DNA from: an uncultured Oligella sp.
Lineage (GTDB): Bacteria; Pseudomonadota; Gammaproteobacteria; Burkholderiales; Burkholderiaceae_B
Length of the DNA: 64,000 nt
Direction of reading: 5' to 3'
Assembly: GCA_947632105.1 (NCBI GenBank)
Contig: CANROD010000004.1
Coordinates: forward strand, 1-64,000
Part shown: in pieces, positions 51,806-60,886 of the stretch
Layout of the letters: the number at the start of each line of letters is the position of its first letter
How positions within the stretch are numbered: the first letter of the stretch is position 1
The notes under the pieces: model-generated
Told to the model about the DNA's origin: nothing
Database searches by the model: none
What the model saw: only the letters and a program-made list of their open reading frames with translations
Program-made: the position numbers and the translations under genes

Positions 51806-52795
51806 TTATTCAGCAGCCGTACGCTCGGCAACTCTTAACATCGCTGAGCGCGAACGAGGATTACGCTGAACTTCTTCAGAACTGGCTTGTACCTTGCCAA
51901 GACTAATTAACCGTGCCTGTGGCAACTCGCTATCACGTAAAGGTAGTTTCGCTAACTCAGGGTCAAGGGTAGAGGCCTTAGCAATAGCTTGCTTCACCGG
52001 CCTATCTTCCAGTGAATGAAAGCTAATAACTGCTAAGCGTCCCCCAGTCCCCAACACATTTAAAACTGACGCGAGGCTGCGTGCAAGCTCCTCATGCTCT
52101 TGGTTGATGTAAACCCGTACAGCTTGAAAGGTGCGAGTTGCCGGGTGGTGACCCTTTTCGCGCGACTTGACGACGCCAGCGACGAGCTGAGCGAGTTCGA
52201 GCGTGCTACGAAATGGGTTGGATTGCCTGCTATCAACAATCTTCTTTGCAATCTGGAAAGCATACCGTTCTTCGCCATAGTCTTTTATCACTCCTCTAAT
52301 TTCATCGAATGAGGCGGTATTCAACCACTCTGCGGCAGTAATGCCACGACTGGTATCCATCCTCATATCTAGGGGACCATCGCGCATAAATGAAAAGCCG
52401 CGAGCAGCGTCATCTAATTGCGGTGAAGACACACCTAAATCCATCATGATGCCTTGCACCTTGGAGACGCCATACTCTGCCAAAACTTCTGGCATAGAGG
52501 AGAATGCCTGGTGCACTGGAACCACTCTAGAATCCTCAGCTTGCAGCTCATAAGCTACATTCATCGCCTCAGGATCCTTGTCAAAAACGAATAACTGCGC
52601 CTTAGGGCTTAAGTGGCTGAGCAAATACCGGCTATGACCACCTCGACCAAAAGTCCCATCAACAAATACGCCGTCTTTTTGCTGTGCGGGCAGTGGAGAA
52701 TGCACAACTTTAGACTTCGCATTGAAGCCTGGATCTACTAAAGCGTTGACCGTGGCATGAAGCAAAACGGTGGTGTGGCTGAAATCTTGACTCAT
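51806..52795 (-). CDS. rsmH: 16S rRNA (cytosine(1402)-N(4))-methyltransferase
   Basis: GVFVDGTFGRGGHSRYLL; MMDLGVSSPQLDDAARGFSFMRDGPLDMRMD; LAVISFHSLEDRPVKQ. Confidence 0.97.
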   Translation of the reverse strand: MSQDFSHTTVLLHATVNALVDPGFNAKSKVVHSPLPAQQKDGVFVDGTFGRGGHSRYLLSHLSPKAQLFVFDKDPEAMNVAYELQAEDSRVVPVHQAFSSMPEVLAEYGVSKVQGIMMDLGVSSPQLDDAARGFSFMRDGPLDMRMDTSRGITAAEWLNTASFDEIRGVIKDYGEERYAFQIAKKIVDSRQSNPFRSTLELAQLVAGVVKSREKGHHPATRTFQAVRVYINQEHEELARSLASVLNVLGTGGRLAVISFHSLEDRPVKQAIAKASTLDPELAKLPLRDSELPQARLISLGKVQASSEEVQRNPRSRSAMLRVAERTAAE

Positions 52796-52804
52796 CTCTA
52801 GCTC

Positions 52805-53236
52805 TTATAGAGAAAAATCGCCGAGATCGTCTGGCAGACCGGCCTCTAAATCTATCGTTACTAATTCCTCATACTTCGCGGAATCCCATAGATCAAAATG
52901 ACGACCCATACCGACCAACACCACATCTTTTCCCAAACCTGCCCTATCACGGAGCTGAGATGGAATTAAGACACGTCCAGCTTTATCAATATCCACGTCA
53001 AAAGCGTTACCCAAAAGGGTTCTTTTTACAGAAGCACGGTTAGCAGGTAGATTCATAATCTCTTCCAGTTTTATTTCCCATTGGGGCCTAGGATAGACCA
53101 ATAAACCACCATCGAAGTTACAAGTAAAGGTTAGCTGACCTCCAACTCCATCCAATAAGACGTCGCGATACCTGGCCGGAATCATCATCCGTCCTTTCAC
53201 GTCGATCGTTAATGGATGGTTACCTTGAAAAATCAC
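52805..53236 (-). CDS. mraZ: Transcriptional regulator MraZ
   Basis: MIFQGNHPLTIDVKGRMMIPARYRD; DKAGRVLIPSQLRDRAGL, two SpoVT/AbrB-like repeats. Confidence 0.97.
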   Translation of the reverse strand: MIFQGNHPLTIDVKGRMMIPARYRDVLLDGVGGQLTFTCNFDGGLLVYPRPQWEIKLEEIMNLPANRASVKRTLLGNAFDVDIDKAGRVLIPSQLRDRAGLGKDVVLVGMGRHFDLWDSAKYEELVTIDLEAGLPDDLGDFSL

Positions 53237-53240
53237 TGCC

Positions 53241-53301
53241 TTCCCACTTTTAAACTTTAAATCCCACTTTATACCACTTCTATACCCTTTTACACCACTT
53301 T
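53241..53301 (-). promoter_or_regulatory. Probable MraZ operator array upstream of mraZ
   Basis: Minus strand repeats AAAGTGGG / AAAGTGGG / GAAGTGGT / AAAGTGGT at roughly 10-bp helical phasing (CCCACTTT at 53243 and 53263, CCACTT at 53274, CCACTTT at 53295). Confidence 0.7.
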
Positions 53302-53568
53302 ATGACATTTTCCATTAAATTTCAAGCAAAAACATACTTCTATACGTAAAAAAAACGTACTCACACACTCATTCTTTTTTTTACATTTCAATTACTTACG
53401 GGACTTAATGGAGCTTAGTGGTAGCACAGGCAAAAAAACATACCACTTAACCCCGCAAAGTGGGAATTAAGCTCAGATTTACAGCAAAAAGGAAGAAAAT
53501 TTGATTTAGCCGTACTGGCAAGTGAAAGTAACTACAAAACTCTCGTAGCTACTTAGAGAAAATATTGG

Positions 53569-53948
53569 GACGAGTCTATAGGCCGGATTCTGTAAGTGAT
53601 AAATCACCGGCAATCATTCATCTAGGCTTATTATTGCTAATAAGCTCCTGCCATCTACCCGCATACTCGAACGAACCGCCCTTTGCTGTATACACAGTGC
53701 GTATGCCTATTTGATGTTGCTCCGAATAGAGGTTACCGCGTTTCACCCTGCTGTGCCGTAGACTGCACAAATACAAATCTACACCCTATGGAAGTAGCCA
53801 TAAGGGAGCCTGACTAGCAAGCCCACCCAACAGTCTCGTCTCTGTGGCCCTATTCCTCATGCCTGTAGCATGGACGGCTGTTAGCCGCTACTCTGTCCTA
53901 TGGAGTCCGGACCTTCCTCGTACCTAAGCACGCGATTGCCCAACTCGC
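53569..53948 (-). ncRNA. rnpB: RNase P RNA component (bacterial class A)
   Basis: Minus strand GAGTTGGGCAATCGCG... at the 5' end, CAGAATCCGGCCTATAGACTCG at the 3' end, and GGGTGGGCTTGCTAGTCAGG-type core; adjacent to mraZ. Confidence 0.92.
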
Positions 53949-54346
53949 CCCAAGCATTGGATTTTAACGCATGAAGATACATTCTTTAGGCTAATTGGTA
54001 TTTTTTTAAAATTAATTCGTAACCAAAAAATAGCAATACTATTATTACTACTCATTCTTAACATTATGCTTTGATTCACACAGCAAACACGATATAGCGC
54101 AGCCACCGCAGTCAAGTATAGGGTTATCATATACTTGAAAAAGCACCCCTTTCACGGCGATACTCTATTAAACAAATGTAGATACGAAGATAAGCACTCT
54201 AAAACAGTTGTTTAACTTTATCGCAATCATGACTTAAGCAACCACACTACTAATCACATACACGACAACACCTTGTTTTTAGCCTAAAAAGTTAAGTTCC
54301 TCTATAATACTTCGTTGTACTAGTTTCTATTAATTTGTTATCTCAT

Positions 54347-56185
54347 ATGTCTGCTCCTGCACTTATAACCCTTCTAAAAACCAGCCTCGCCTATGGCCAC
54401 CATCCACTTTTAGATAAGGCCGACTTAATTATTTCCGATGGCGAACGTATTGGTTTAATTGGCCGTAACGGCGCTGGCAAATCATCACTGCTACGCCTAC
54501 TAGACGGTCGAACTGAGCCCGATGATGGTGAGATCCAACGCCAAGGCGGCCTTAAGGTCATCACCGTCGAGCAAGAACCGGAGCTTGACCCAGAGCTCAC
54601 TATTTTAGACACAATTAGCGGTGACTATTTAGCTTCCGAAGACTGGGCTAAGCCAGCCCGAGCGCAAGCCATTATCGATGAACTAGGCTTAGATCCAGAC
54701 GCTAAAATTGCTGGCCTCTCAGGCGGCACACGTAAGCGTATCGCACTAGCCCAGGCCTTTGTCGAGAACGCCGACTTATTGCTCCTTGATGAGCCTACCA
54801 ACCACCTAGACTTTGAGGGCATCGCTTGGCTTGAGCAGCAAATCAAAAAAAATAACATCAACTGCGTCATTATTACCCACGATCGTAGCTTTCTGGACCA
54901 TGTCACCAATCGTATTATTGAGTTGGATCGCGGTCAATTATTCAGTTTTCCTGGTAATTTCAGTCGTTGGCAAGAGCACAAGGTCGAGTGGTTAGAAGCC
55001 GAAACGAAGGAGCAAGAGCGTTTTGATAAATTCCTTGCTCAGGAAGAAGTGTGGATTCGCAAAGGTGTTGAGGCCAGGCGAACACGCAACGAAGGCCGCG
55101 TTAGACGCCTGAAAGCGTTACGTGTAGAGCGTCAATCACGCCGCGAACGTCAGGGTAATGTGAGCTTTGCCATCGATTCTGGCGATCGCTCAGGCAAAAT
55201 CGTCGCAGAGCTTGAAAACATTTCTCACCGCTTTGGTGATAAGGAAGTAATTAAGAACTACAGTACCACTATTTTGCGTGGTGACCGTATTGGTTTAATA
55301 GGCCCAAACGGTGTTGGGAAAACCACTTTATTAAAAATCATTCTAGGACTTTTAGAACCAAAAGAAGGTATGGTTAAACTCGGCACCAATCTCAACATTG
55401 CTTATTTTGACCAAATGCGTGAGCAATTAGATGAAAATGCCAAGCTCACTGAGGTAATTAACCCAGGAAGTGAATGGGTAGAGATTGGCGATAAGCGTAT
55501 GCATGTGATGAGCTATTTAGGCGATTTCTTATTTTCGCCTGCCCGTGCACAGTCTCCAGTCAGCACGTTATCTGGTGGTGAACGAGCTCGTTTGTTAATG
55601 GCACGACTCTTTGCCCGTCCTGCTAATATCCTTGTAATGGATGAACCAACGAACGACCTAGATATTGAAACCCTTGAACTCTTAGAGGAACTAATCCTCG
55701 AGTTTAAAGGCACTGTGTTACTAGTAAGTCACGATCGCAGCTTTCTAGATAATGTTGTTACTCAAACCATTGCTTACGAGGGCAATGCCACATGGCGTGA
55801 CTATGTTGGTGGTTATGAGGATTGGTTAGTGCAAAGTAAGGATTTCAAAAAGTCACAACGCGAAGCGACAGCAGATCCTGAAACATCACCTGCTCCAACC
55901 ATTACTACAAGCAAGGCAGAGGCAGAGGTAGAACCAAAGCGACGCAACACAAAGTCCAATCGTATCAGCCCATGGGAGCAAAAAGAACTCGATGCAATTC
56001 CAGAAAAAATTGCTCAGTTCGAGGCAAAACAAACAGAGCTTTCAGAACAACTAAGCCACCCTGATACCTACGCCGATGGCTCCGATAAAGCAAAAGTGAT
56101 TCAAGACGAGCTCGAATCACTTAATGCGGAGCTAGAAAAGCTCTTTGAACGCTGGGAAGTCCTTGAAAATAAGGACTCCAACTAG
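54347..56185 (+). CDS. uup: ABC-F family ATP-binding protein (Uup-like)
   Basis: Two Walker A motifs (GRNGAGKSSLLRLL, GPNGVGKTTLLKII), two LSGG signatures, DEPTNHLD/DEPTNDLD, C-terminal coiled coil. Confidence 0.92.
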   Translation: MSAPALITLLKTSLAYGHHPLLDKADLIISDGERIGLIGRNGAGKSSLLRLLDGRTEPDDGEIQRQGGLKVITVEQEPELDPELTILDTISGDYLASEDWAKPARAQAIIDELGLDPDAKIAGLSGGTRKRIALAQAFVENADLLLLDEPTNHLDFEGIAWLEQQIKKNNINCVIITHDRSFLDHVTNRIIELDRGQLFSFPGNFSRWQEHKVEWLEAETKEQERFDKFLAQEEVWIRKGVEARRTRNEGRVRRLKALRVERQSRRERQGNVSFAIDSGDRSGKIVAELENISHRFGDKEVIKNYSTTILRGDRIGLIGPNGVGKTTLLKIILGLLEPKEGMVKLGTNLNIAYFDQMREQLDENAKLTEVINPGSEWVEIGDKRMHVMSYLGDFLFSPARAQSPVSTLSGGERARLLMARLFARPANILVMDEPTNDLDIETLELLEELILEFKGTVLLVSHDRSFLDNVVTQTIAYEGNATWRDYVGGYEDWLVQSKDFKKSQREATADPETSPAPTITTSKAEAEVEPKRRNTKSNRISPWEQKELDAIPEKIAQFEAKQTELSEQLSHPDTYADGSDKAKVIQDELESLNAELEKLFERWEVLENKDSN

Positions 56186-56188
56186 CCT

Positions 56189-56884
56189 CTACTTAACTAT
56201 AGCGATTGAGAAACCATCCCAACTTTTGCCGCCTACTGTCTGTAAAGCAGTGGCATCAAGCTGCGGATGGTTACTCATCATTTCAAAGAACGCCTGTAAG
56301 CCGTTAATATTGTCGGCTCTGGAGCCCTCATCAAGTAGCTTACCGCGACGGACCACATTATCACCAACGATAACACTACCCGGACGAGCTAACTGCAAAC
56401 ACAATTCCAAATACCTTGGATTATTGCCTTTATCAGCATCAAGGAAGAAGAAGTCAAAAGGCGCTACCTTATCAGCAATTAACTGCTTCAAACTATCAAC
56501 TGCCGCGCCTTGAATCACCTCAATCTTCTCACTCATACCGGCAAACTCAATATTGCCACGCGCAAGAGCAACATGCTTTTCATCAAAGTCTAACGTGATA
56601 ATTTTACCGTCATCAGGTATTGCCTGCGCCATCCAAATCGTACTATAGGCTGCTAAGGTACCGACCTCCAGCACGCGCTTAGCGCCCATCATTTGCACTA
56701 AGAACTTCAAAAACTTACCTTGCGCTGGTGACACATGAACCAGCGGAATAGGATGAGGCTTTGAACGCACTAAGATCTCAGCCATTAAGGTATCTTGCGC
56801 AAGCAACTTATCATAAATATAGGCATCAACCTCCGCCGCACGGTGTAAATTGACTAACGCTTTTTCTCCTGAACCTATCGCCAT
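56189..56884 (-). CDS. Class I SAM-dependent O-methyltransferase (PF01596-like)
   Basis: MGAKRVLEVGTLAAYSTIWMAQAIPDDGKIITLD; FDFFFLDADKGNNPRYLELCLQLARPGSVIVGDNVVRRGK. Confidence 0.9.
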   Translation of the reverse strand: MAIGSGEKALVNLHRAAEVDAYIYDKLLAQDTLMAEILVRSKPHPIPLVHVSPAQGKFLKFLVQMMGAKRVLEVGTLAAYSTIWMAQAIPDDGKIITLDFDEKHVALARGNIEFAGMSEKIEVIQGAAVDSLKQLIADKVAPFDFFFLDADKGNNPRYLELCLQLARPGSVIVGDNVVRRGKLLDEGSRADNINGLQAFFEMMSNHPQLDATALQTVGGKSWDGFSIAIVK

Positions 56885-56902
56885 ACAAACTCCAAAAAAC
56901 TG

Positions 56903-57982
56903 TTAACCCGCAAAAGACCAATTTAATTCAGTACCGGCAGCAAGCGGAACTAAGGTATCGCCATTAACAAAAGGCAGTGCACTTGGCACTGTAAAGCGCT
57001 GACGCTTTAAAGTAACGGTCTCGGTGTTTCTTGGTAAACCATAGAAGTCCGGACCATGAAAACTAGTAAAGCCCTCTAACTGATCTAATTTACCGACCAT
57101 CTCAAAGGCTTGAGCGTACAGTTCAAGCGCATGCAATCCCGAATAACAACCAGCACAGCCTGACGACTGCTCCTTAAGTGTTCGAGCATGTGGTGCACTA
57201 TCAGTCCCCATAAAGAAACGACTCGAACCGCCAGTAGCTGCCTGAACCAAAGCCTCGCGATGAATCTCACGCTTTAATACAGGCAAACAATAATAATGTG
57301 GCTGCAAACCACCTGTAAAAATAGCATTACGATTATATAAAAGATGCTGTGGCGTAATGGTAGCGGCTACAGGCCCTTCAGCATCACGCACATAGTGCGC
57401 TCCTTCTTTGGTTGTAATATGCTCAAACACTACCTTTAACTCTGGGAAACACTGACGTAATGGCAACATCACACGATCAATAAAAACAGCCTCACGATCA
57501 AAGACATCAATACTAGGATCAGTGACCTCGCCATGCACCAACAAAGGCATGCCCACCTTTTGCATTTGCTCAAGCACTGCGGAACAATGCCCCAATAAAT
57601 CAGTCACACCAGCATCTGAGTTAGTCGTAGCACCAGCAGGATATAATTTAACCGCATAGACTAAAGACGACTCCTTTGCCTTGATAATTTCCTCGATAAG
57701 AGTATTATTAGTCAAGTACAAGGTCATCAGAGGGTTAAAGTCCAGTAAGCGACTATCTTCTTTAGCAGCCTCCGTATTCGCCAAAGCATTCATAATACGT
57801 TGGCGATAAGCCAATGCTTGCGCCGTCGTAGTGACTGGCGTTACTAAGTTGGGCATAACAATAGCGCGCTTAACCTGCTTGGCAGTATCCGCCACAACAT
57901 GCGTCAATGCCTGTTCATCTCTCAAATGCAGATGCCAATCATCCGGACGCACTAAGGTAATTCTATCCTCTGTAATTTGCAT
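56903..57982 (-). CDS. pyrC: Dihydroorotase
   Basis: RPDDWHLHLRDEQAL; VYAVKLYPAGATTNSDAGVTDL; PLLVHGEV; FMGTDSAPHARTLKE. Confidence 0.96.
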   Translation of the reverse strand: MQITEDRITLVRPDDWHLHLRDEQALTHVVADTAKQVKRAIVMPNLVTPVTTTAQALAYRQRIMNALANTEAAKEDSRLLDFNPLMTLYLTNNTLIEEIIKAKESSLVYAVKLYPAGATTNSDAGVTDLLGHCSAVLEQMQKVGMPLLVHGEVTDPSIDVFDREAVFIDRVMLPLRQCFPELKVVFEHITTKEGAHYVRDAEGPVAATITPQHLLYNRNAIFTGGLQPHYYCLPVLKREIHREALVQAATGGSSRFFMGTDSAPHARTLKEQSSGCAGCYSGLHALELYAQAFEMVGKLDQLEGFTSFHGPDFYGLPRNTETVTLKRQRFTVPSALPFVNGDTLVPLAAGTELNWSFAG

Positions 57983-58155
57983 TATTTATCCTAATAAAAG
58001 CTACTAAACTCATAAACTACAGCTATTTTAGCCTTTTACGACCATATTTAAAAAAAATGAAGTAATAATTACTTTACAATATCACGCTTTGCGTAAAAGA
58101 CTGAACCTTGGTCCAACATACGCAAGCGATAACAATATATATTAAGAGAAACTCC

Positions 58156-58431
58156 ATGACCACCAAAACAACAACTAACAAAAGCAACTCTGCTTTTATG
58201 AAACCAGTCCAACCTAGCCCTGAGCTTGCCGTCATTGTTGGCTCAGAGCCATTACCTCGTACAGAGGTTACTAAAAAGATATGGGACTACATCAAGGCTA
58301 ATAACTTACAGGATCCAAGCAATCGCCGTAACATCAATGCCGATGACAAATTACGCCCAATTTTTGGTAAAGAGCAGGTTAATATGTTTGAAATGACAAA
58401 ACTAGTCAGCCAACACCTTAGCTCTATCTAA
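58156..58431 (+). CDS. SWIB/MDM2 domain protein
   Basis: [56 protein letters not shown]; start at internal Met 58156. Confidence 0.92.
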   Translation: MTTKTTTNKSNSAFMKPVQPSPELAVIVGSEPLPRTEVTKKIWDYIKANNLQDPSNRRNINADDKLRPIFGKEQVNMFEMTKLVSQHLSSI

Positions 58432-58451
58432 TTAATTTACAAGAGAAATTT

Positions 58452-58835
58452 ATGATGCGTATCATGATGAACAGCAAGATTCACCGCGCCGTGGTGACCG
58501 AGGCTGATTTAAACTATATCGGTTCAGTGACTATTGACCGCGATATTATGGATGCAGTCGGCATATTAGCCAACGAAAAAGTCGCTATCGTCAATAACAA
58601 TAACGGCGCACGCTTAGAGACTTACGTAATCGAGGGTGAGCGCGGTAGTAGGGTCATTTGTTTAAATGGTGCGGCCGCTCGCTTAGTGCAAAAAGGAGAT
58701 GTAATTATCATCATGTCTTACGTTTTTGTAAACAATGAAGAGGCCCAAACACACCGACCAAAAGTAGCCATTATGAATCCAGATAATACGATTCAAGAAA
58801 TTTTAGATTACGAACAAGAAGCGACTATTAAGTAG
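58452..58835 (+). CDS. panD: Aspartate 1-decarboxylase
   Basis: [34 protein letters not shown] with the GS self-cleavage site; [21 protein letters not shown]. Confidence 0.96.
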   Translation: MMRIMMNSKIHRAVVTEADLNYIGSVTIDRDIMDAVGILANEKVAIVNNNNGARLETYVIEGERGSRVICLNGAAARLVQKGDVIIIMSYVFVNNEEAQTHRPKVAIMNPDNTIQEILDYEQEATIK

Positions 58836-58949
58836 TTTTTTTAGCGATAATAAGGGTAGGTACTATTAATTTACAATTAACTTTTTAGTACTTCTCCCCT
58901 ACCCTGAGACTATATCTTAGGTCTCTCCATCTTTATAAAGGACAAATTT

Positions 58950-59171
58950 ATGTTTCCTGAGTATCGAGATCTTATCGTTAAACTTCGTCAAGAAAACCCT
59001 CATTTTGAGAAAATCTTTAATCAGCACAATGAGCTTGATCACAAGATTATCCGCATGGAAAAAAATGCGGCTACAGCCATCTATGCCGACTTAGATATTG
59101 ATCAGTTGAAAAAAGAAAAGCTTGCCCTTAAGGATCAAATATACAATATGCTACTTGAGGCCAAAAGCTAG
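58950..59171 (+). CDS. YdcH-like DUF465 protein
   Basis: 73 aa; MFPEYRDLIVKLRQENPHFEKIFNQHNELDHKIIRMEK... LKKEKLALKDQIYNML. Confidence 0.88.
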   Translation: MFPEYRDLIVKLRQENPHFEKIFNQHNELDHKIIRMEKNAATAIYADLDIDQLKKEKLALKDQIYNMLLEAKS

Positions 59172-59185
59172 AAATTAGTAATTCA

Positions 59186-60061
59186 ATGTGCATCGCCTAT
59201 ATTCGATTTCAGCCTGAACAAGAAGCTGCTTTATTTATCGCCGCTAACCGCGATGAGTTTCACGCTCGTCCTACTGCATTTGCTAGCGTTTGGAAAGACT
59301 TGCCAAGCATCACTGCAGGACGCGATCTAGCAGCAGGTGGCACTTGGTTAGGACTTAATCGACAAGGCGGTGTCGCACTAATTACCAATATTCGTGATCC
59401 GCATAGCATGCGCAGTGACGCTAAAAGTCGTGGCACTTTGGTGCGCAATGCCTTGATACAGCAATCTCAGCATAATGGCTTCGAGCCTGCAACGCTTAAT
59501 CAGTTCATCAAAGAGCAAGGCCCACTAGAAGACTACAGCGGCTTTAATCTTATTTTTGGCGATACTAAAAAGCTCTATTACTTAAACAATGACCAACAAA
59601 GCACTAAGTGCTCCCCTTACGAGCTACAAACAGGTAGTTATACCCTATCTAATGCCGACTTATTCACCGCCTGGCCTAAAACCAAAGAACTAGGTTTAAG
59701 CCTAGAGACCGTCGACTTAGATGCGATTAGCAGTACCGGCTTCGCCAACCTTGAGAGCACGACATTACAAGGATTTTGCAACAATATTTTTAAAAAACTG
59801 GCTAATAATCAACAGGCCCCAGACCACCTACTACCCAAAACCGGCATCAGCGATAGAATGGAAAAGCTTCTGAGCAGTCCCTTTATTGTCAGTCCCGAAT
59901 ATGGAACCCGATGTTCCAGTATCATCCTCTGCTTTAAAAATGGCAGTTCTTTCATGGCCGAACGCAGCTTTGACTCACAAGGACAAGCAACACATCAAAT
60001 TATGTTTTACCACCAAGATGGTGTTGTCTACAGCGCAAAGCAAAAGGGCAAAGCCATATAG
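59186..60061 (+). CDS. NRDE (TANGO2) family protein
   Basis: MCIAYIRF...LFIAANRDEFHARPTAFASVWKDLPSITAGRDLAAGGTWLGLNRQGGVALITNIRDP; GTRCSSIIL. Confidence 0.92.
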   Translation: MCIAYIRFQPEQEAALFIAANRDEFHARPTAFASVWKDLPSITAGRDLAAGGTWLGLNRQGGVALITNIRDPHSMRSDAKSRGTLVRNALIQQSQHNGFEPATLNQFIKEQGPLEDYSGFNLIFGDTKKLYYLNNDQQSTKCSPYELQTGSYTLSNADLFTAWPKTKELGLSLETVDLDAISSTGFANLESTTLQGFCNNIFKKLANNQQAPDHLLPKTGISDRMEKLLSSPFIVSPEYGTRCSSIILCFKNGSSFMAERSFDSQGQATHQIMFYHQDGVVYSAKQKGKAI

Positions 60062-60104
60062 CCTTGCCCATTAAATCACTGATAGTCTAAAAAACTATTA
60101 ATGA

Positions 60105-60743
60105 TTATTTAACCGCATATAAAAACAACTCAACACGACGATTCATACGACGACCCTCTGCGGTGTCATTCGAAGCGATTGGATCATTCGCTGCCCGACC
60201 TTCAACAGTCATATGAGAGTGTGCCACGCCTTGGCTAGCTAAGTAATTAGTCACAGCAGAAGCACGATTGTTAGATAATGGCTGATTGATAGAAACTGAA
60301 CCCGTGCTGTCAGTGTGACCAACTGCCTTAATACGTAACTGCGGGTGATTTTTCATCTCAGTGGCCACTTGATTAAGTACAGGATATAAATCTGGCTTTA
60401 GATCATATTTACCAGTATCGAAAGTAGCATTTTCAGGGATAACAACCTTAAGACTACCATCAGGCATTTGAGTAGTCGTGATACCTAGCTCCTGGCCACC
60501 AGCATTGTTAATATTACCGCGCAAACGATCCCAGTTATAGCCTGTAATACCACCCGCCACAGCACCAATACCTGCACCGATAGCTGCTGCTTTAGAGCTA
60601 TCGCCAATAAGAGCACCTAAACCGGCCCCTAACGCTGCACCCACACCAGTACCTGCCGCAGTTTGTCCACCCTGAGTGGCACAACCAGCAACCAGAGTAG
60701 CCGCGATAACCATACCACTTAAACGCATTGCCTTAACTTTCAT
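60105..60743 (-). CDS. OmpA-family lipoprotein with glycine-zipper segment
   Basis: Lipobox VAGCAT; GAALGAGLGALIGDSSKAAAIGAGIGAVAGG; IKAVGHTDSTGSVSINQPLSNNRASAVTNYL. Confidence 0.92.
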   Translation of the reverse strand: MKVKAMRLSGMVIAATLVAGCATQGGQTAAGTGVGAALGAGLGALIGDSSKAAAIGAGIGAVAGGITGYNWDRLRGNINNAGGQELGITTTQMPDGSLKVVIPENATFDTGKYDLKPDLYPVLNQVATEMKNHPQLRIKAVGHTDSTGSVSINQPLSNNRASAVTNYLASQGVAHSHMTVEGRAANDPIASNDTAEGRRMNRRVELFLYAVK

Positions 60744-60886
60744 AAGATTTCTCCTAGCATAATAAGTATTTCCCAGTAAAGATTGGGCTGAAATTACCCC
60801 TTCCGGTAATTTTTAAATAGTAACAACTCGTTTAATATTATCAAAGCTTGAAGTATTCAATATTAAGTAATTGTAAATTTTCTTAC

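Noticed and set aside
53581-53940. Repeats and short inverted repeats that might suggest a mobile element or CRISPR-like unit
   Set aside because: Explained by RNase P RNA secondary structure.
53924-54130. 68-aa minus-strand ORF
   Set aside because: Overlaps the 5' end of RNase P RNA; no family resemblance.
56145-56513. 122-aa plus-strand ORF overlapping the uup end
   Set aside because: Mostly antisense to the O-methyltransferase gene, no motif or RBS support.
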